Assembly (NCBI GenBank): GCA_014656015.1 | Contig: BNBP01000056.1 | Location: 1 to 45,177, forward strand | Length of the DNA: 45,177 nucleotides | Direction of reading: 5' to 3' | DNA from: Streptomyces griseoaurantiacus | Lineage (GTDB): Bacteria; Actinomycetota; Actinomycetes; Streptomycetales; Streptomycetaceae | In this document: positions 1 to 7,972 of the stretch, in pieces | Position numbering within the stretch: position 1 is the stretch's first letter | How the letters are laid out: each line of letters begins with the position of its first letter | Program-made: the position numbers and the translations under genes | The notes under the pieces: generated by a model | Seen by the model: the letters and a program-made list of their open reading frames with translations, nothing else | What the model was told of the DNA's origin: nothing | Database searches by the model: none

Positions 1-1
1 G

Positions 2-1306
2 CCCGGCGCCCCGGGCGCTCCGCAGGCCCCGGGCGGGCAGGGCGGCGCGCCCGGCACGACCGGCCGGAACGGCCAGGGCCCGCTGCCCGGCGGCGGGCTC
101 AGCGACGACACCGCCGTGCTCACCCCGCAGCACCCCGTGCCCGGCGGACCGGGCCAGGGCGCCGGCGACAACGTCTCCGGACACACCCTGACCAGCGGCA
201 TCCCGGTCATCCCCTCCGACGGCCGGGGCGGGCCCTACGGCCCGGGCGGCGGCGAGCCCTCCGGCCCGCACACGCCCCCGAAGCTCCCGGACGCCCCGCA
301 GCCGGCCCCCGCCGCGCAGAACGCCGGCAAGCAGGCCAAGAGCGCCGCCAAGCCCGCCAAGAAGAAGGGCCGCCGCAAGCTCCCGCTGCTCATCGGCGTG
401 CTGGTCTTCGCCGGCGGCGTCGCCTACGGCGCGGGGCTGCTGATGAACCACTCCGACGTGCCCAAGGGCACCACCGTGCTCGGCGTCGACATCGGCGGCG
501 GCACCCGCGACGAGGCCGTCCAGAAGCTCGACTCCGCGCTCGGCGACCGCACCGGCAAGGCGATGAAGCTGGCCGTCGGCGGCGACACCGTCAGCCTCAA
601 GCCCGACCAGGCCGGTCTCCAGCTCGACAGCAAGGCCACCGTGGCCGAGGCCGCGCACAGCGACTACAACCCGGTGTCCGTGGTCGGTTCGCTGTTCGGG
701 CAGAAGCGGGTCGTGGAACCCGTCATGCCGGTCGACGAGGAGAAGCTGCGCGCCGCCCTCGAACAGGCCGCGGGCAGCGCCGGGGCCAACGACGGCACCA
801 TCCGGTTCAAGCCGGGCAAGGCCGTCCCCGTGTACGGCAGGAGCGGCCAGGGCATCGACGTCGCCAAGTCCACCCAGGCCGTCCAGGAGGCCTACCGCAC
901 CCAGGTGGAGACAGGCACGGCCGCCACGGTGAAGGTGCCGACCTCCGCCAAGGAGCCCACGGTGACCAAGGCCGAGGTGGACCGCGAGATGAAGGCGTTC
1001 GCCGAGCCCGCGATGTCGGGCTTCGTGACCGTCAAGACGGCGGACGGCATCCACCAGGTGTCCTTCAGCCCGCAGAACTCCCTGTGGAAGTTCCTCCGGG
1101 TCAAGGCCGTCGACGGCAAGCTGGTCGACTACTACGACCGGACGGCCCTGAAGAAGCTGTACGGCGACACCTTCGACGGCGTGATGATCACCCGCGGCTC
1201 GGGCCAGAAGACGGCGGTGACGGTGGAGGACGTGATCAACACCCTGCGCCCGGCGCTGCTGAGCAAGACGAACCGGGTCGCGGTCATCAACACGAACCCG
1301 AGCTGA
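2..1306 (+). CDS. Membrane-anchored peptidoglycan-binding-like protein, 5' end missing
   Basis: The reading frame is open from base 2 to the TGA at 1304-1306, so the true start lies left of the window; the GTG at 116 is only an internal candidate. The visible part is a Gly/Pro/Gln-rich low-complexity cytoplasmic segment, a Lys/Arg cluster (about 340-385), one transmembrane helix (about 383-445, core LPLLIGVLVFAGGVAYGAGL) and an extracytoplasmic domain of about 290 residues. That domain starts VPKGTTVLGVDIGGGTRDEA, which resembles the PG_binding_4 repeat found next to VanW and L,D-transpeptidase domains. No L,D-transpeptidase cysteine motif is visible before the stop. The likely role is in cell-wall binding or assembly; the family call rests on motif resemblance only. 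The gene is not visibly linked to the ABC operon downstream, from which it is separated by 200 bases containing a palindrome. Confidence 0.75.
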   Translation, partial: PGAPGAPQAPGGQGGAPGTTGRNGQGPLPGGGLSDDTAVLTPQHPVPGGPGQGAGDNVSGHTLTSGIPVIPSDGRGGPYGPGGGEPSGPHTPPKLPDAPQPAPAAQNAGKQAKSAAKPAKKKGRRKLPLLIGVLVFAGGVAYGAGLLMNHSDVPKGTTVLGVDIGGGTRDEAVQKLDSALGDRTGKAMKLAVGGDTVSLKPDQAGLQLDSKATVAEAAHSDYNPVSVVGSLFGQKRVVEPVMPVDEEKLRAALEQAAGSAGANDGTIRFKPGKAVPVYGRSGQGIDVAKSTQAVQEAYRTQVETGTAATVKVPTSAKEPTVTKAEVDREMKAFAEPAMSGFVTVKTADGIHQVSFSPQNSLWKFLRVKAVDGKLVDYYDRTALKKLYGDTFDGVMITRGSGQKTAVTVEDVINTLRPALLSKTNRVAVINTNPS

Positions 1307-1444
1307 GCCCGGTACGCCGGTACGAGGGGCGGCGGAGTCCTGCGGGACCCCGTCGCCCCTTCGTCGTGGTGGGCGGGCGGGCGGGCAGGCGGGACGGGCG
1401 TGACGGGCGTGGCGGGCTTGGCTTGGCGGGCGTGACGGGTCGAC

Positions 1445-1458
1445 ATGACATCTGTCAT
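1445..1458. promoter_or_regulatory. Palindrome ATGACA-TC-TGTCAT, candidate operator of the ABC/two-component operon
   Basis: A perfect 6-bp inverted repeat with a 2-base spacer lies 50-70 bases before the ABC ATPase start. A possible -10 (CATAGT, 1461-1466) follows directly. The operon it precedes encodes a LuxR-type (NarL/DesR class) response regulator, and such dimeric regulators bind short palindromes of this geometry. That it is the autoregulatory site is an inference. Confidence 0.5.
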
Positions 1459-1517
1459 CGCATAGTCGGGAGGAGTGGCACTGCCACGGGCGCCGCCCGC
1501 CCGGAAGCATGGATGCC

Positions 1518-2450
1518 ATGACGAAGACAACGGGGGCACCGGCCCGACAGGAGGTCGCGGTCGCCTTCGACCGCGTGAGCAAGACCTACGGGAACGTACA
1601 CGCCGTCGATCGGCTGAGCCTCACCCTGCATCCCGGCGAGACCGTGGCCCTGCTCGGCCCGAACGGCGCCGGCAAGTCCACCACGCTCGACCTCCTCCTC
1701 GGCCTCAGACAACCCGATTCCGGCACCGTCCAGGTCTTCGGCACCGGGCCCCGCGAGGCCATCGTCGCCGGCCGCGTCGGCGCCATGCTGCAGAGCGGCG
1801 GCCTGATGGACGAGGTCACCGTCGCCGAACTCGTCACCCTCGCCTGCGCGCTGCATCCGAGGCCCCACCCGGTCTCCGACGTGCTCGCCCGCGCAGGCGT
1901 CACCCCGATCGCCGACCGCAAGGTCAACAAGCTCTCCGGGGGCCAGGAGCAGCGCGTCCGCTTCGCCCTCGCCACCGCGGGCGACAGCGACCTGATCGTC
2001 CTCGACGAGCCGACCACCGGCATGGACGTCACCGCCCGCCAGGCGTTCTGGGCCACCATGCGCGACCAGGCCGACCAGGGCCGCACCGTCCTGTTCGCCA
2101 CCCACTACCTGGAGGAGGCCGACGCGATAGCGGACCGCGTGCTCGTCCTGCACCGCGGCAGGCTGCTCGCCGACGGCACCGCCGCCGAGATCAAGGCCAA
2201 GGCGGGCGCCCGCCGCGTCTCCTTCGACCTGGAGGGCGCGATCGACGAACCGGCGCTGAGGGCACTGCCGTTCCTCACCGCGCTCACCGTCTCGGGACAG
2301 ACCGTCCGCATGCAGTCCACCGACGCCGACGCCACCGTGCACGCCCTGTACGGGCTCGGCCTCTACCCCCGCAACCTCGAAGTCGCCGGACTCGGACTCG
2401 AGCAGGCCTTCGTCGCCCTCACCGCCGCCGAGGAGGCCAAGCAGTCGTGA
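1518..2450 (+). CDS. ABC transporter ATP-binding protein
   Basis: This is the nucleotide-binding subunit of an ABC-2 type (DrrA/LnrL-like) exporter of about 310 residues. It carries Walker A (LLGPNGAGKSTTLDLL), a Q-loop (MLQSGG), the signature LSGGQEQRVRFALA, Walker B (LIVLDEPTTGMD) and the H-loop (FATHYLEEAD), followed by a short C-terminal domain. The start is either ATG 1509 or ATG 1518. GGAAG at 1503-1507 sits only one base before the first but ten before the second, so 1518 is preferred. The stop overlaps the start of the permease gene in a GTGA arrangement, so the two are translationally coupled. With the following sensor kinase and regulator this is the YvfRSTU/LnrJKLMN-type layout, usually associated with export or resistance to membrane-active compounds. 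The substrate cannot be read from the sequence. Confidence 0.95.
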   Translation: MTKTTGAPARQEVAVAFDRVSKTYGNVHAVDRLSLTLHPGETVALLGPNGAGKSTTLDLLLGLRQPDSGTVQVFGTGPREAIVAGRVGAMLQSGGLMDEVTVAELVTLACALHPRPHPVSDVLARAGVTPIADRKVNKLSGGQEQRVRFALATAGDSDLIVLDEPTTGMDVTARQAFWATMRDQADQGRTVLFATHYLEEADAIADRVLVLHRGRLLADGTAAEIKAKAGARRVSFDLEGAIDEPALRALPFLTALTVSGQTVRMQSTDADATVHALYGLGLYPRNLEVAGLGLEQAFVALTAAEEAKQS

Positions 2451-3187
2451 ACAGTCTCATCAGACTCGAACTCGTCCGCGCCCTGCGCAACCGCAAGTTC
2501 CTGTTCTTCTCGGTGATCTACCCCTCCGTGCTGTTCCTGCTCATCGCGGGCAGCGCGGACGACACCACCAAGGTCGACGGCACGGGCCTGACCCTGCCGA
2601 CGTACATGATGGTCTCGATGGCCTCCTTCGGCGCCCTCACCGCCGTCCTCATGGGCAACAGCGAACGCATAGCCAAGGAACGCGAGAACGGCTGGGTGCG
2701 GCAACTGCGGCTGACCACCCTGCCCGGCCGGGGCTACGTCCTCGCCAAGACCGCCGGCGCCGCCGTCGTCAGCCTGCCCTCCATCGTCGTCGTCTTCGCC
2801 GTCGCCGCCACCGTCAAGAACGTGCGGCTGGACGCCTGGCAGTGGCTCGCCCTGACCGGCGCGATCTGGGTCGGCAGCCTCGTCTTCGCCGCGCTCGGCG
2901 TCGCCCTCGGGTACCTCGCCAGTGGGGACGCCGTCCGCCCGATCACGATGATCGTCTACTTCGGACTGTCCATCCTCGGCGGACTGTGGATGCCGACCAC
3001 CACGTTCCCGCAGTGGCTGCAGGACATGGCGAAGTGGGTGCCCACCCACGCGTACGCTGCCCTGGGGCAGTCGATCGAGCAGAGCCAGGCGCCGCACGCC
3101 AGGGACATCGTCGTCCTCGCCGTCTTCTTCGCCCTGTTCACCGGCGGTGCGGCCTGGCTGTACCGGAAGGACACGCTGAAGGCGTGA
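2447..3187 (+). CDS. ABC-2 type transporter permease
   Basis: This 246-residue integral membrane protein is the partner of the ATPase just upstream. It starts at GTG 2447, overlapping the ATPase stop by four bases. It has six predicted hydrophobic segments in the usual ABC-2 arrangement: a first helix (FFSVIYPSVLFLLIAGS), an extracytoplasmic loop, and paired helices including TYMMVSMASFGALTAVLM, AAVVSLPSIVVVFAVAATV, IWVGSLVFAALGVALGYLA and TMIVYFGLSILGGLWMP, with a last helix near the C-terminus. The segment ERIAKERENGWVRQLRLT between helices 2 and 3 is the typical cytoplasmic coupling region. The length matches DrrB-like permeases. Its stop overlaps the GTG start candidate of the sensor kinase, completing a tightly coupled operon. 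Confidence 0.93.
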   Translation: MNSLIRLELVRALRNRKFLFFSVIYPSVLFLLIAGSADDTTKVDGTGLTLPTYMMVSMASFGALTAVLMGNSERIAKERENGWVRQLRLTTLPGRGYVLAKTAGAAVVSLPSIVVVFAVAATVKNVRLDAWQWLALTGAIWVGSLVFAALGVALGYLASGDAVRPITMIVYFGLSILGGLWMPTTTFPQWLQDMAKWVPTHAYAALGQSIEQSQAPHARDIVVLAVFFALFTGGAAWLYRKDTLKA

Positions 3188-3192
3188 GCACC

Positions 3193-4539
3193 ATGGCGGA
3201 AGACCCGCGGCACGACGGGGGCGAGGACGGGGGCGGGAACACGGCCGGTGACCGTGTTCGTGACCGTGACGGCGACCGGGCGGAACGGCTGGTGCGCCTG
3301 GGGCAGCCGCCCCGCGACTGGCGGGAACTGCTGCGCAAGGCGCTGTGGATCGGCATCTGGCTGGTCTTCCTCAACTCCCCGTTCCTGGACCTGCTCTCCG
3401 GCGAGCACAGCACCGCCGGAACGGCCGGCGGCTGGCTCGGCCTCACCGTGTTCGTCGGCCTCTACCTCGCCCTGGTCTCCCGGGAGATGGGACCCCGGGC
3501 GTTCCCCCGGTGGCTGATCCACGGCATCATCGCCGCCCTCGGCGCGCTGGCGGTCCTGCTCACCCTGACGCTCGGTTCGCACTGGGTCGGCCTGTTCGTC
3601 TACGTCTCCGTCGCCTGCGGGCTGGCCCTCCCGCTGCGCGCGGCGTACTGGGCGGTCCCCGGGACCACCGTGCTGATGGCCCTCGTCGTCGCCTACGTGG
3701 ACCTGGACCAACTCAGCAGCATGGTGCTGCTGACGCTGCTCATCGGCTTCGCGATGACCAGCGTCAGCCAACTGGTGCGGACCACGATCGAGTTGCGCAG
3801 GGCCCGCGCCACCGTCGCCCGGCTCGCCGCGAACGAGGAGCGGCTGCGGCTCGCCCGCGACCTGCACGACCTGCTCGGGCACTCACTGTCCCTGATCACC
3901 CTCAAGAGCGAGCTGGCCGGCCGGATGCTGCCCGCCCACCCCGACAAGGCGGCCCAGCAGGTCGCCGACATCGAGAGCGTCAGCCGGCAGGCACTGGTCG
4001 ACGTGCGTGAGGCGGTCAGCGGCTACCGGCGCCCCCGGCTGGCGGAGGAACTCGCGGGCGCCCAGGTCGCGCTGGCGGCGGCGGGCGTCACCGCGGACCT
4101 GCCGGCCGAGCCCGCCCTCGACGGCGTCCCCGAGGAGCGCGAGTCGGCGCTCGCCTGGGCGCTGCGCGAGGCGGTCACCAACGTCGTACGGCACAGCGGG
4201 GCACGGCGGTGCGCGGTGTCCCTGATCCGGCGGCAGACGCTGGACGGACCGGTGCTGGAACTGTCCGTCGAGGACGACGGACCGGGGGGAACCTCCGGCG
4301 CGGCCGGCGGCGGCTCCGGCGGCGGGCACGGCAACGGGCTGACCGGACTGACCGAACGGCTCCAGAAGGTGGGCGGTTCGCTGGAGACGGGCCGCGTGGG
4401 CCGCACCGGGCAACCGGGACGGACGGGCAGAGCGGCCGGGAGCGGATACCGCCTGGTGGCCCGGGTTCCGGCGGGTGTTCCGCAGGAGGCGGCCGGGGGA
4501 ACGGACGCGGCCGGGGACGCCGTAGGATCCGGGACATGA
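3193..4539 (+). CDS. DesK-like sensor histidine kinase
   Basis: This membrane sensor kinase is about 448 residues from ATG 3193; GTG 3184, which overlaps the permease stop, is an alternative. A charged, Gly/Asp-rich N-terminus precedes five or six hydrophobic segments (about residues 50-190), a short linker, then the HisKA_3 motif LARDLHDLLGHSLSLI with phospho-acceptor His225. The HATPase domain follows, with the N-box ALREAVTNVVRHSGARRC, EDDGPGG and GNGLTGLTERL. The ATP-lid region is expanded by a Gly/Ser-rich stretch (GGTSGAAGGGSGGGHGNG), which looks like slippage-prone low complexity. The protein probably senses a membrane state or the transporter and phosphorylates the regulator encoded next, whose start it overlaps by four bases. 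Confidence 0.93.
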   Translation: MAEDPRHDGGEDGGGNTAGDRVRDRDGDRAERLVRLGQPPRDWRELLRKALWIGIWLVFLNSPFLDLLSGEHSTAGTAGGWLGLTVFVGLYLALVSREMGPRAFPRWLIHGIIAALGALAVLLTLTLGSHWVGLFVYVSVACGLALPLRAAYWAVPGTTVLMALVVAYVDLDQLSSMVLLTLLIGFAMTSVSQLVRTTIELRRARATVARLAANEERLRLARDLHDLLGHSLSLITLKSELAGRMLPAHPDKAAQQVADIESVSRQALVDVREAVSGYRRPRLAEELAGAQVALAAAGVTADLPAEPALDGVPEERESALAWALREAVTNVVRHSGARRCAVSLIRRQTLDGPVLELSVEDDGPGGTSGAAGGGSGGGHGNGLTGLTERLQKVGGSLETGRVGRTGQPGRTGRAAGSGYRLVARVPAGVPQEAAGGTDAAGDAVGSGT

Positions 4540-5150
4540 GCCGCACGATCAAGGTCCTGCTGGCGGAGGACCAGTCGATGGTCCGCGAGGCGCTGGCCGC
4601 GCTGCTCGGGCTGGAGGAGGACATCGAGGTCGTCGCCCAGGTGGCGCGCGGCGACGAGGTGAAGGACGCGGTGCGCGCACACGCCGTGGACGTGGCCCTG
4701 CTGGACATCGAGATGCCGGGCGCCACCGGGATCGAGGCGGCCGCCCAGGTGCACCGGGAGATGCCGGACGTGAAGCTGGTCGTCCTCACCACCTTCGGGC
4801 GGCCCGGCTATCTGCGGGCGGCGATGGAGGCGGGCGCCGACGCGTTCCTGGTCAAGGACGCACCGGCGGCGCAGTTGGCGCAGGCGGTGCGCAAGGTGCT
4901 GGCGGGGGAGCGGGTGATCGACCCCACGCTCGCGGCGGCGGCCCTCGCGGAGGGCGCGAACCCGCTGACCGACCGCGAGCGGGAGGTGTTGCGGGCGGCC
5001 GCCGACGGCGCGACGAACGCGGAACTGGCGACGGCACTGCACCTGTCCCAGGGCACGGTCCGCAACTACCTCTCCACCGCCATCCAGAAACTGACGGCAC
5101 GCAACAGGACGGAAGCGGTACGGATAGCCCGGGAGAAGGGCTGGCTGTAG
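4536..5150 (+). CDS. LuxR/NarL-family response regulator
   Basis: This 204-residue regulator overlaps the kinase stop (ATGA at 4536-4539). The receiver domain covers residues 5-120, with acidic pocket E11/D12, phospho-acceptor D57 (ALLDIEMPG), T85/T86 and conserved K107 (FLVKD). The LuxR-type helix-turn-helix covers about 138-200 (LTDREREVL, GATNAELATALHLSQGTVRNY). The domain order and spacing are those of the DesR/YvfU/LnrK group. It most likely controls its own operon through the palindrome at 1445-1458. It is the last gene of the operon; the next gene is convergent after about 245 bases. Confidence 0.95.
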   Translation: MSRTIKVLLAEDQSMVREALAALLGLEEDIEVVAQVARGDEVKDAVRAHAVDVALLDIEMPGATGIEAAAQVHREMPDVKLVVLTTFGRPGYLRAAMEAGADAFLVKDAPAAQLAQAVRKVLAGERVIDPTLAAAALAEGANPLTDREREVLRAAADGATNAELATALHLSQGTVRNYLSTAIQKLTARNRTEAVRIAREKGWL

Positions 5151-5280
5151 CGGCCTTTCAAGGGCGCGAGACGCGGCGCGGGGTTGCGCGGGGCGCGGGG
5201 TGCCGCGCGCGGGCGGCCGCCGGTTCGTCGTGGCGTGTCGCGCGGTTTCCCGTCGCTCACGGCTTCCGCCGCGCGCCGCT

Positions 5281-5317
5281 CTTTAGGGGCGCGGGGAACT
5301 GCGCGAGCACCCCCCCC
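5281..5317. repeat. Streptomyces-type intergenic repeat (GGGGCGCGGGGAACTGCGCGA core)
   Basis: The gap between two convergent genes (5151-5395) holds the core that I recognise as one of the commonest short intergenic repeats of Streptomyces genomes. A degenerate partner (TTCAAGGGCGCGAGACGCGG) lies near 5157. The core is self-complementary in part (GCGCGGGGAACTGCGC) and may fold as a hairpin, perhaps ending transcription from either side. Its recurrence elsewhere is from memory and is not visible inside this window. Confidence 0.55.
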
Positions 5318-5395
5318 GCCCGGCCGCACCCGCCGACGCACCGCGACCACCCCCGGGGCCCGACCGCGTCCCCGCCCCCGGAGCCCGGCGCCCCC

Positions 5396-6283
5396 TCAGT
5401 TCAGGCGGGCCCTCGCCGCCCGTGCCTCCGCCCGCACGGTGCTCGCCGCCGACTCGTCCACCGCCTTCACCACCTCCGCGTACGCCTCCAGCTCCGCCGC
5501 CCCCGCCAGGAACTCCCCCCTGAGCACGAGCGTGCGCGCGTACTCGTGGCGCAGGCCGGCCGGATGCGCCGGCAGACGCAGCGACAGCTCCAGCGCCCAC
5601 AGCGCGACGTCCGAGCGCTCGGGCCGCGCCGCGGCCCACGCCCGCACGTTGTTCAGGACACGGAGCACGATGTCCAGCGGATCCGCCGGCCTCAGCATCG
5701 ACGGTTCGAGCGCCGCCCCCGTCGCCCCGGCGACCAGCAGCTCCGCGTCCTCCCCGGTCAGCACCTGGCCCCCGGCGAACGGATCCACCAGCACCCGCTC
5801 ACCGCCCGGTTCCCCCAGCGCGTCCGGCCCGAACCCGACCACGAAGTGCCCCGGCAGCGCCACCCCGTACACCGGGGCGCCCGCCCGCCGGGCCACCTCC
5901 ATCCACAGCACGGACAGCAGGATCGGCAACCCGCGCCGGCGCCGCAGCACCTCGTGGAGCAGGGAGGACTCCAGCCGCTGGTAGTCGGCCGGGGTTCCCG
6001 CGAACCCGATGCGCCCGCCGAGGAGTTCGGCCAGGGACACCGCCCAGGCCCGCGCCCCGCCGGGCCGGAAGGGCAGTTGCCCGGCCAGTTCGTCCAGCCG
6101 GACGTCGACCGCGTCCATCCCGGCGTCGTCCAGCGTGCCGTCCGCCGCCGCGCCCACGAGCAGGCAGAGCGTGGCGAGGTCGGGGCGCTCGGTCCGGGCC
6201 TCCTCCGCGAACCGCCGCCGCACCTCCTCGGCCCGCTCGGCCCCCGGGGGAACCGGCCGTGCCGGTGGCCACGTCCCGGCCAT
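5396..6283 (-). CDS. SirB1 family transglutaminase-like protein
   Basis: This 295-residue cytoplasmic protein has the SirB1/Transglut_core2 signature in its middle: ESSLLHEVLRRRRGLPILLS followed by VALPGHFVVGFG. The N-terminal third is helical, and the C-terminal third (DIVLRVLNNVRAWAAARPE onward) resembles the tetratricopeptide-like tail common in this family. A protease or amidase activity is implied by the fold, but no substrate is known, and a clear catalytic Cys is not visible in the core. The stop TGA is at 5396-5398. The gene starts three bases after the stop of the GNAT gene upstream, so the two are co-transcribed. Confidence 0.85.
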   Translation of the reverse strand: MAGTWPPARPVPPGAERAEEVRRRFAEEARTERPDLATLCLLVGAAADGTLDDAGMDAVDVRLDELAGQLPFRPGGARAWAVSLAELLGGRIGFAGTPADYQRLESSLLHEVLRRRRGLPILLSVLWMEVARRAGAPVYGVALPGHFVVGFGPDALGEPGGERVLVDPFAGGQVLTGEDAELLVAGATGAALEPSMLRPADPLDIVLRVLNNVRAWAAARPERSDVALWALELSLRLPAHPAGLRHEYARTLVLRGEFLAGAAELEAYAEVVKAVDESAASTVRAEARAARARLN

Positions 6284-6286
6284 GCC

Positions 6287-7354
6287 TCAGCCGTCCCTGC
6301 CCGGGGCGCCGTCACCGGCCGGCTCCCGGAAGTGGTGGTACGCGTGGTGCGCGGCGAACCCGAGCCGCGCGTACAGCGCGCGCGCCCCCGCGTTGTCGGA
6401 CTCCACCTGGAGCCAGCCCGCCGAGGCGCCCTCCTGGAGCGCGCGCCCGGCCAGCGCGGCCATCACCGCCGTGGCGAGCCCGCGCCGGCGCAGGCCGGGG
6501 TCGACCTCGACCGCCGCGAACCCGGCCCACCGCCCGTCCACGACGAGCCGCCCGATCGCGGCGGGGGTGTCACCGGCGGTCTCGCCGGGAACGGTCGCGA
6601 ACCACACCGAGGGCCCGCCGCCGAGCACCCGCAGCGCCACCTCGCTCACGCCCTTGCGCTGGTAGCGCCGCAGCCACGCCTCGTCGGCCGTGCGGCTCAG
6701 CAGGACGGCCTCGGGGGCCGTCGGCCCGGGCTCGCGGTCCACGAGCGGGGCGAGTTCCCCGGTCCACAGCTCGGCCGTCACCTCACGCTGCCAGCCGCGC
6801 GCCGTCAACGCGGCGCACAGCGCCTCCTGCGTGCCCTCGCCGCCGGTCGCGGCCTGCACGTACGCGGGCAGCCCGCGAGCCGCGTACCAGTGCCGTACCG
6901 CCGTCAGCGCCTCGTCCAGCGGCATCCCCGGATCGCCGAGCGGCAGCGCCGAGTTGGCCCGGCGGGTGAACCCGGAGGCCGCCCGCAGCTCCCACTCGCC
7001 GAGCGGCTCGCGCTCCACCGGCTGCCAGGCCCGGGCCGCCACCCGCGACAGTTCCGCGTACGAGGCGGCGGGTCCCCGGCGACGCGCCCGGGCGGCCGGC
7101 ACGACCTTGCCCGCCACCAGCGCATTCTCGGCGATCCGGACGACTTCGCCGTCCCGCCGTGTGATCAGCAGCACACCTTCGTCCCATGATGTGAGAACGC
7201 CGATCGTGTCGGTGAACTTCTCACCCTCGGCGGCATGTTCGGTCCAACGCCGCACCGAGACGCGTTTGCCCACGTCAGCGGCGGTGATGCGGACTTCGAG
7301 CCGCCCGCCCGCAGAGATTTCCACAGGTCGGTCCACCCCTCCTGTTCGGATCAT
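6287..7354 (-). CDS. GNAT N-acetyltransferase with N-terminal beta-barrel-like domain
   Basis: This 355-residue protein (from the ATG at 7354) has two parts. Residues about 12-85 are short beta strands (RLEVRITAADVGKRVSVRRW, GVLTSWDEGVLLITRRDGEV) resembling an SH3-like barrel. The C-terminal third is a GNAT fold with the acetyl-CoA motif RRRGLATAVMAALAG and the terminal motif VESDNAGARALYARLGF. The start is uncertain: AGGAGG lies inside the predicted first codons, so a GTG at 7324 (VEISAGG) preceded by that box at about 13 bases is an alternative. It is divergent from the ferredoxin gene and co-transcribed with the SirB1-like gene. The acyl acceptor is unknown. Confidence 0.88.
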   Translation of the reverse strand: MIRTGGVDRPVEISAGGRLEVRITAADVGKRVSVRRWTEHAAEGEKFTDTIGVLTSWDEGVLLITRRDGEVVRIAENALVAGKVVPAARARRRGPAASYAELSRVAARAWQPVEREPLGEWELRAASGFTRRANSALPLGDPGMPLDEALTAVRHWYAARGLPAYVQAATGGEGTQEALCAALTARGWQREVTAELWTGELAPLVDREPGPTAPEAVLLSRTADEAWLRRYQRKGVSEVALRVLGGGPSVWFATVPGETAGDTPAAIGRLVVDGRWAGFAAVEVDPGLRRRGLATAVMAALAGRALQEGASAGWLQVESDNAGARALYARLGFAAHHAYHHFREPAGDGAPGRDG

Positions 7355-7464
7355 GCCCCGGAACGGAGATACTAGGTGCGGGCATCGACGACGCCGCGCT
7401 CCCGCGCGCCAGGCGGCGGAGCCTGAGGAGGCCCGCCAGCGCCCTACCGAGGAGGAACGACAGC

Positions 7465-7785
7465 GTGACCTACGTCATCGCAGAGCCTTGTGTCGACGTC
7501 AAGGACAAGGCGTGCATCGAGGAGTGTCCGGTCGACTGCATCTACGAGGGCCAGCGGTCCTTGTACATCCACCCGGACGAATGCGTCGACTGTGGTGCCT
7601 GTGAACCGGTCTGCCCGGTCGAGGCGATCTTCTACGAGGACGACACTCCGGAGGAGTGGAAGGACTACTACAAGGCGAACGTCGAGTTCTTCGACGAGCT
7701 CGGCTCGCCGGGCGGGGCAAGCAAGCTGGGCCTCATCGAGCGCGACCACCCGTTCATCGCCAAGCTGCCCCCGATGAACCAGTAG
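7465..7785 (+). CDS. fdxA: 7Fe ferredoxin (one [3Fe-4S], one [4Fe-4S])
   Basis: This 106-residue soluble electron carrier starts at GTG 7465, nine bases after GAGGAGG (7449-7455). Cysteines are at 9, 17, 21, 25, 40, 43, 46 and 50. By comparison with Azotobacter FdI, C9, C17 and C50 should hold the [3Fe-4S] cluster and C21, C40, C43 and C46 the [4Fe-4S] cluster, with C25 free. The acidic C-terminal extension (TPEEWKDYYKANVEFFDELG) is typical of the actinobacterial FdxA/FdxC group. The gene lies directly before dapC, as fdxC lies before an aminotransferase gene in mycobacteria. The redox partner cannot be inferred, though P450 or other reductive enzymes are likely. Confidence 0.97.
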   Translation: MTYVIAEPCVDVKDKACIEECPVDCIYEGQRSLYIHPDECVDCGACEPVCPVEAIFYEDDTPEEWKDYYKANVEFFDELGSPGGASKLGLIERDHPFIAKLPPMNQ

Positions 7786-7972
7786 TCCTCGCCCGGACGA
7801 CGCTCGACGGCACGCACGCAGGCACGCACATACGTCCGTGTGCGCGCGTGCCGCCCCGGTCCCGTACAGCGCCCACCGCGCCGTGCGGGACCGAGGCGTT
7901 CGGGCCCCGCCCCCGCCCGCACCGCGAACCGCGCACCGGGGCGCACCGGAGAGAAGAAAGAGAGTCCATTCC

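Noticed and set aside
1307..1440. GGGCGTGACGGG-like short repeats after the first gene
   Set aside because: Irregular and few; no clear unit or count, so treated as ordinary G-rich intergenic sequence.
7821..7855. Imperfect hairpin between the ferredoxin and dapC genes
   Set aside because: The stem needs a 4-base bulge and the flanking sequence is a simple GCAC/GTGC alternation; not strong enough to call a terminator.
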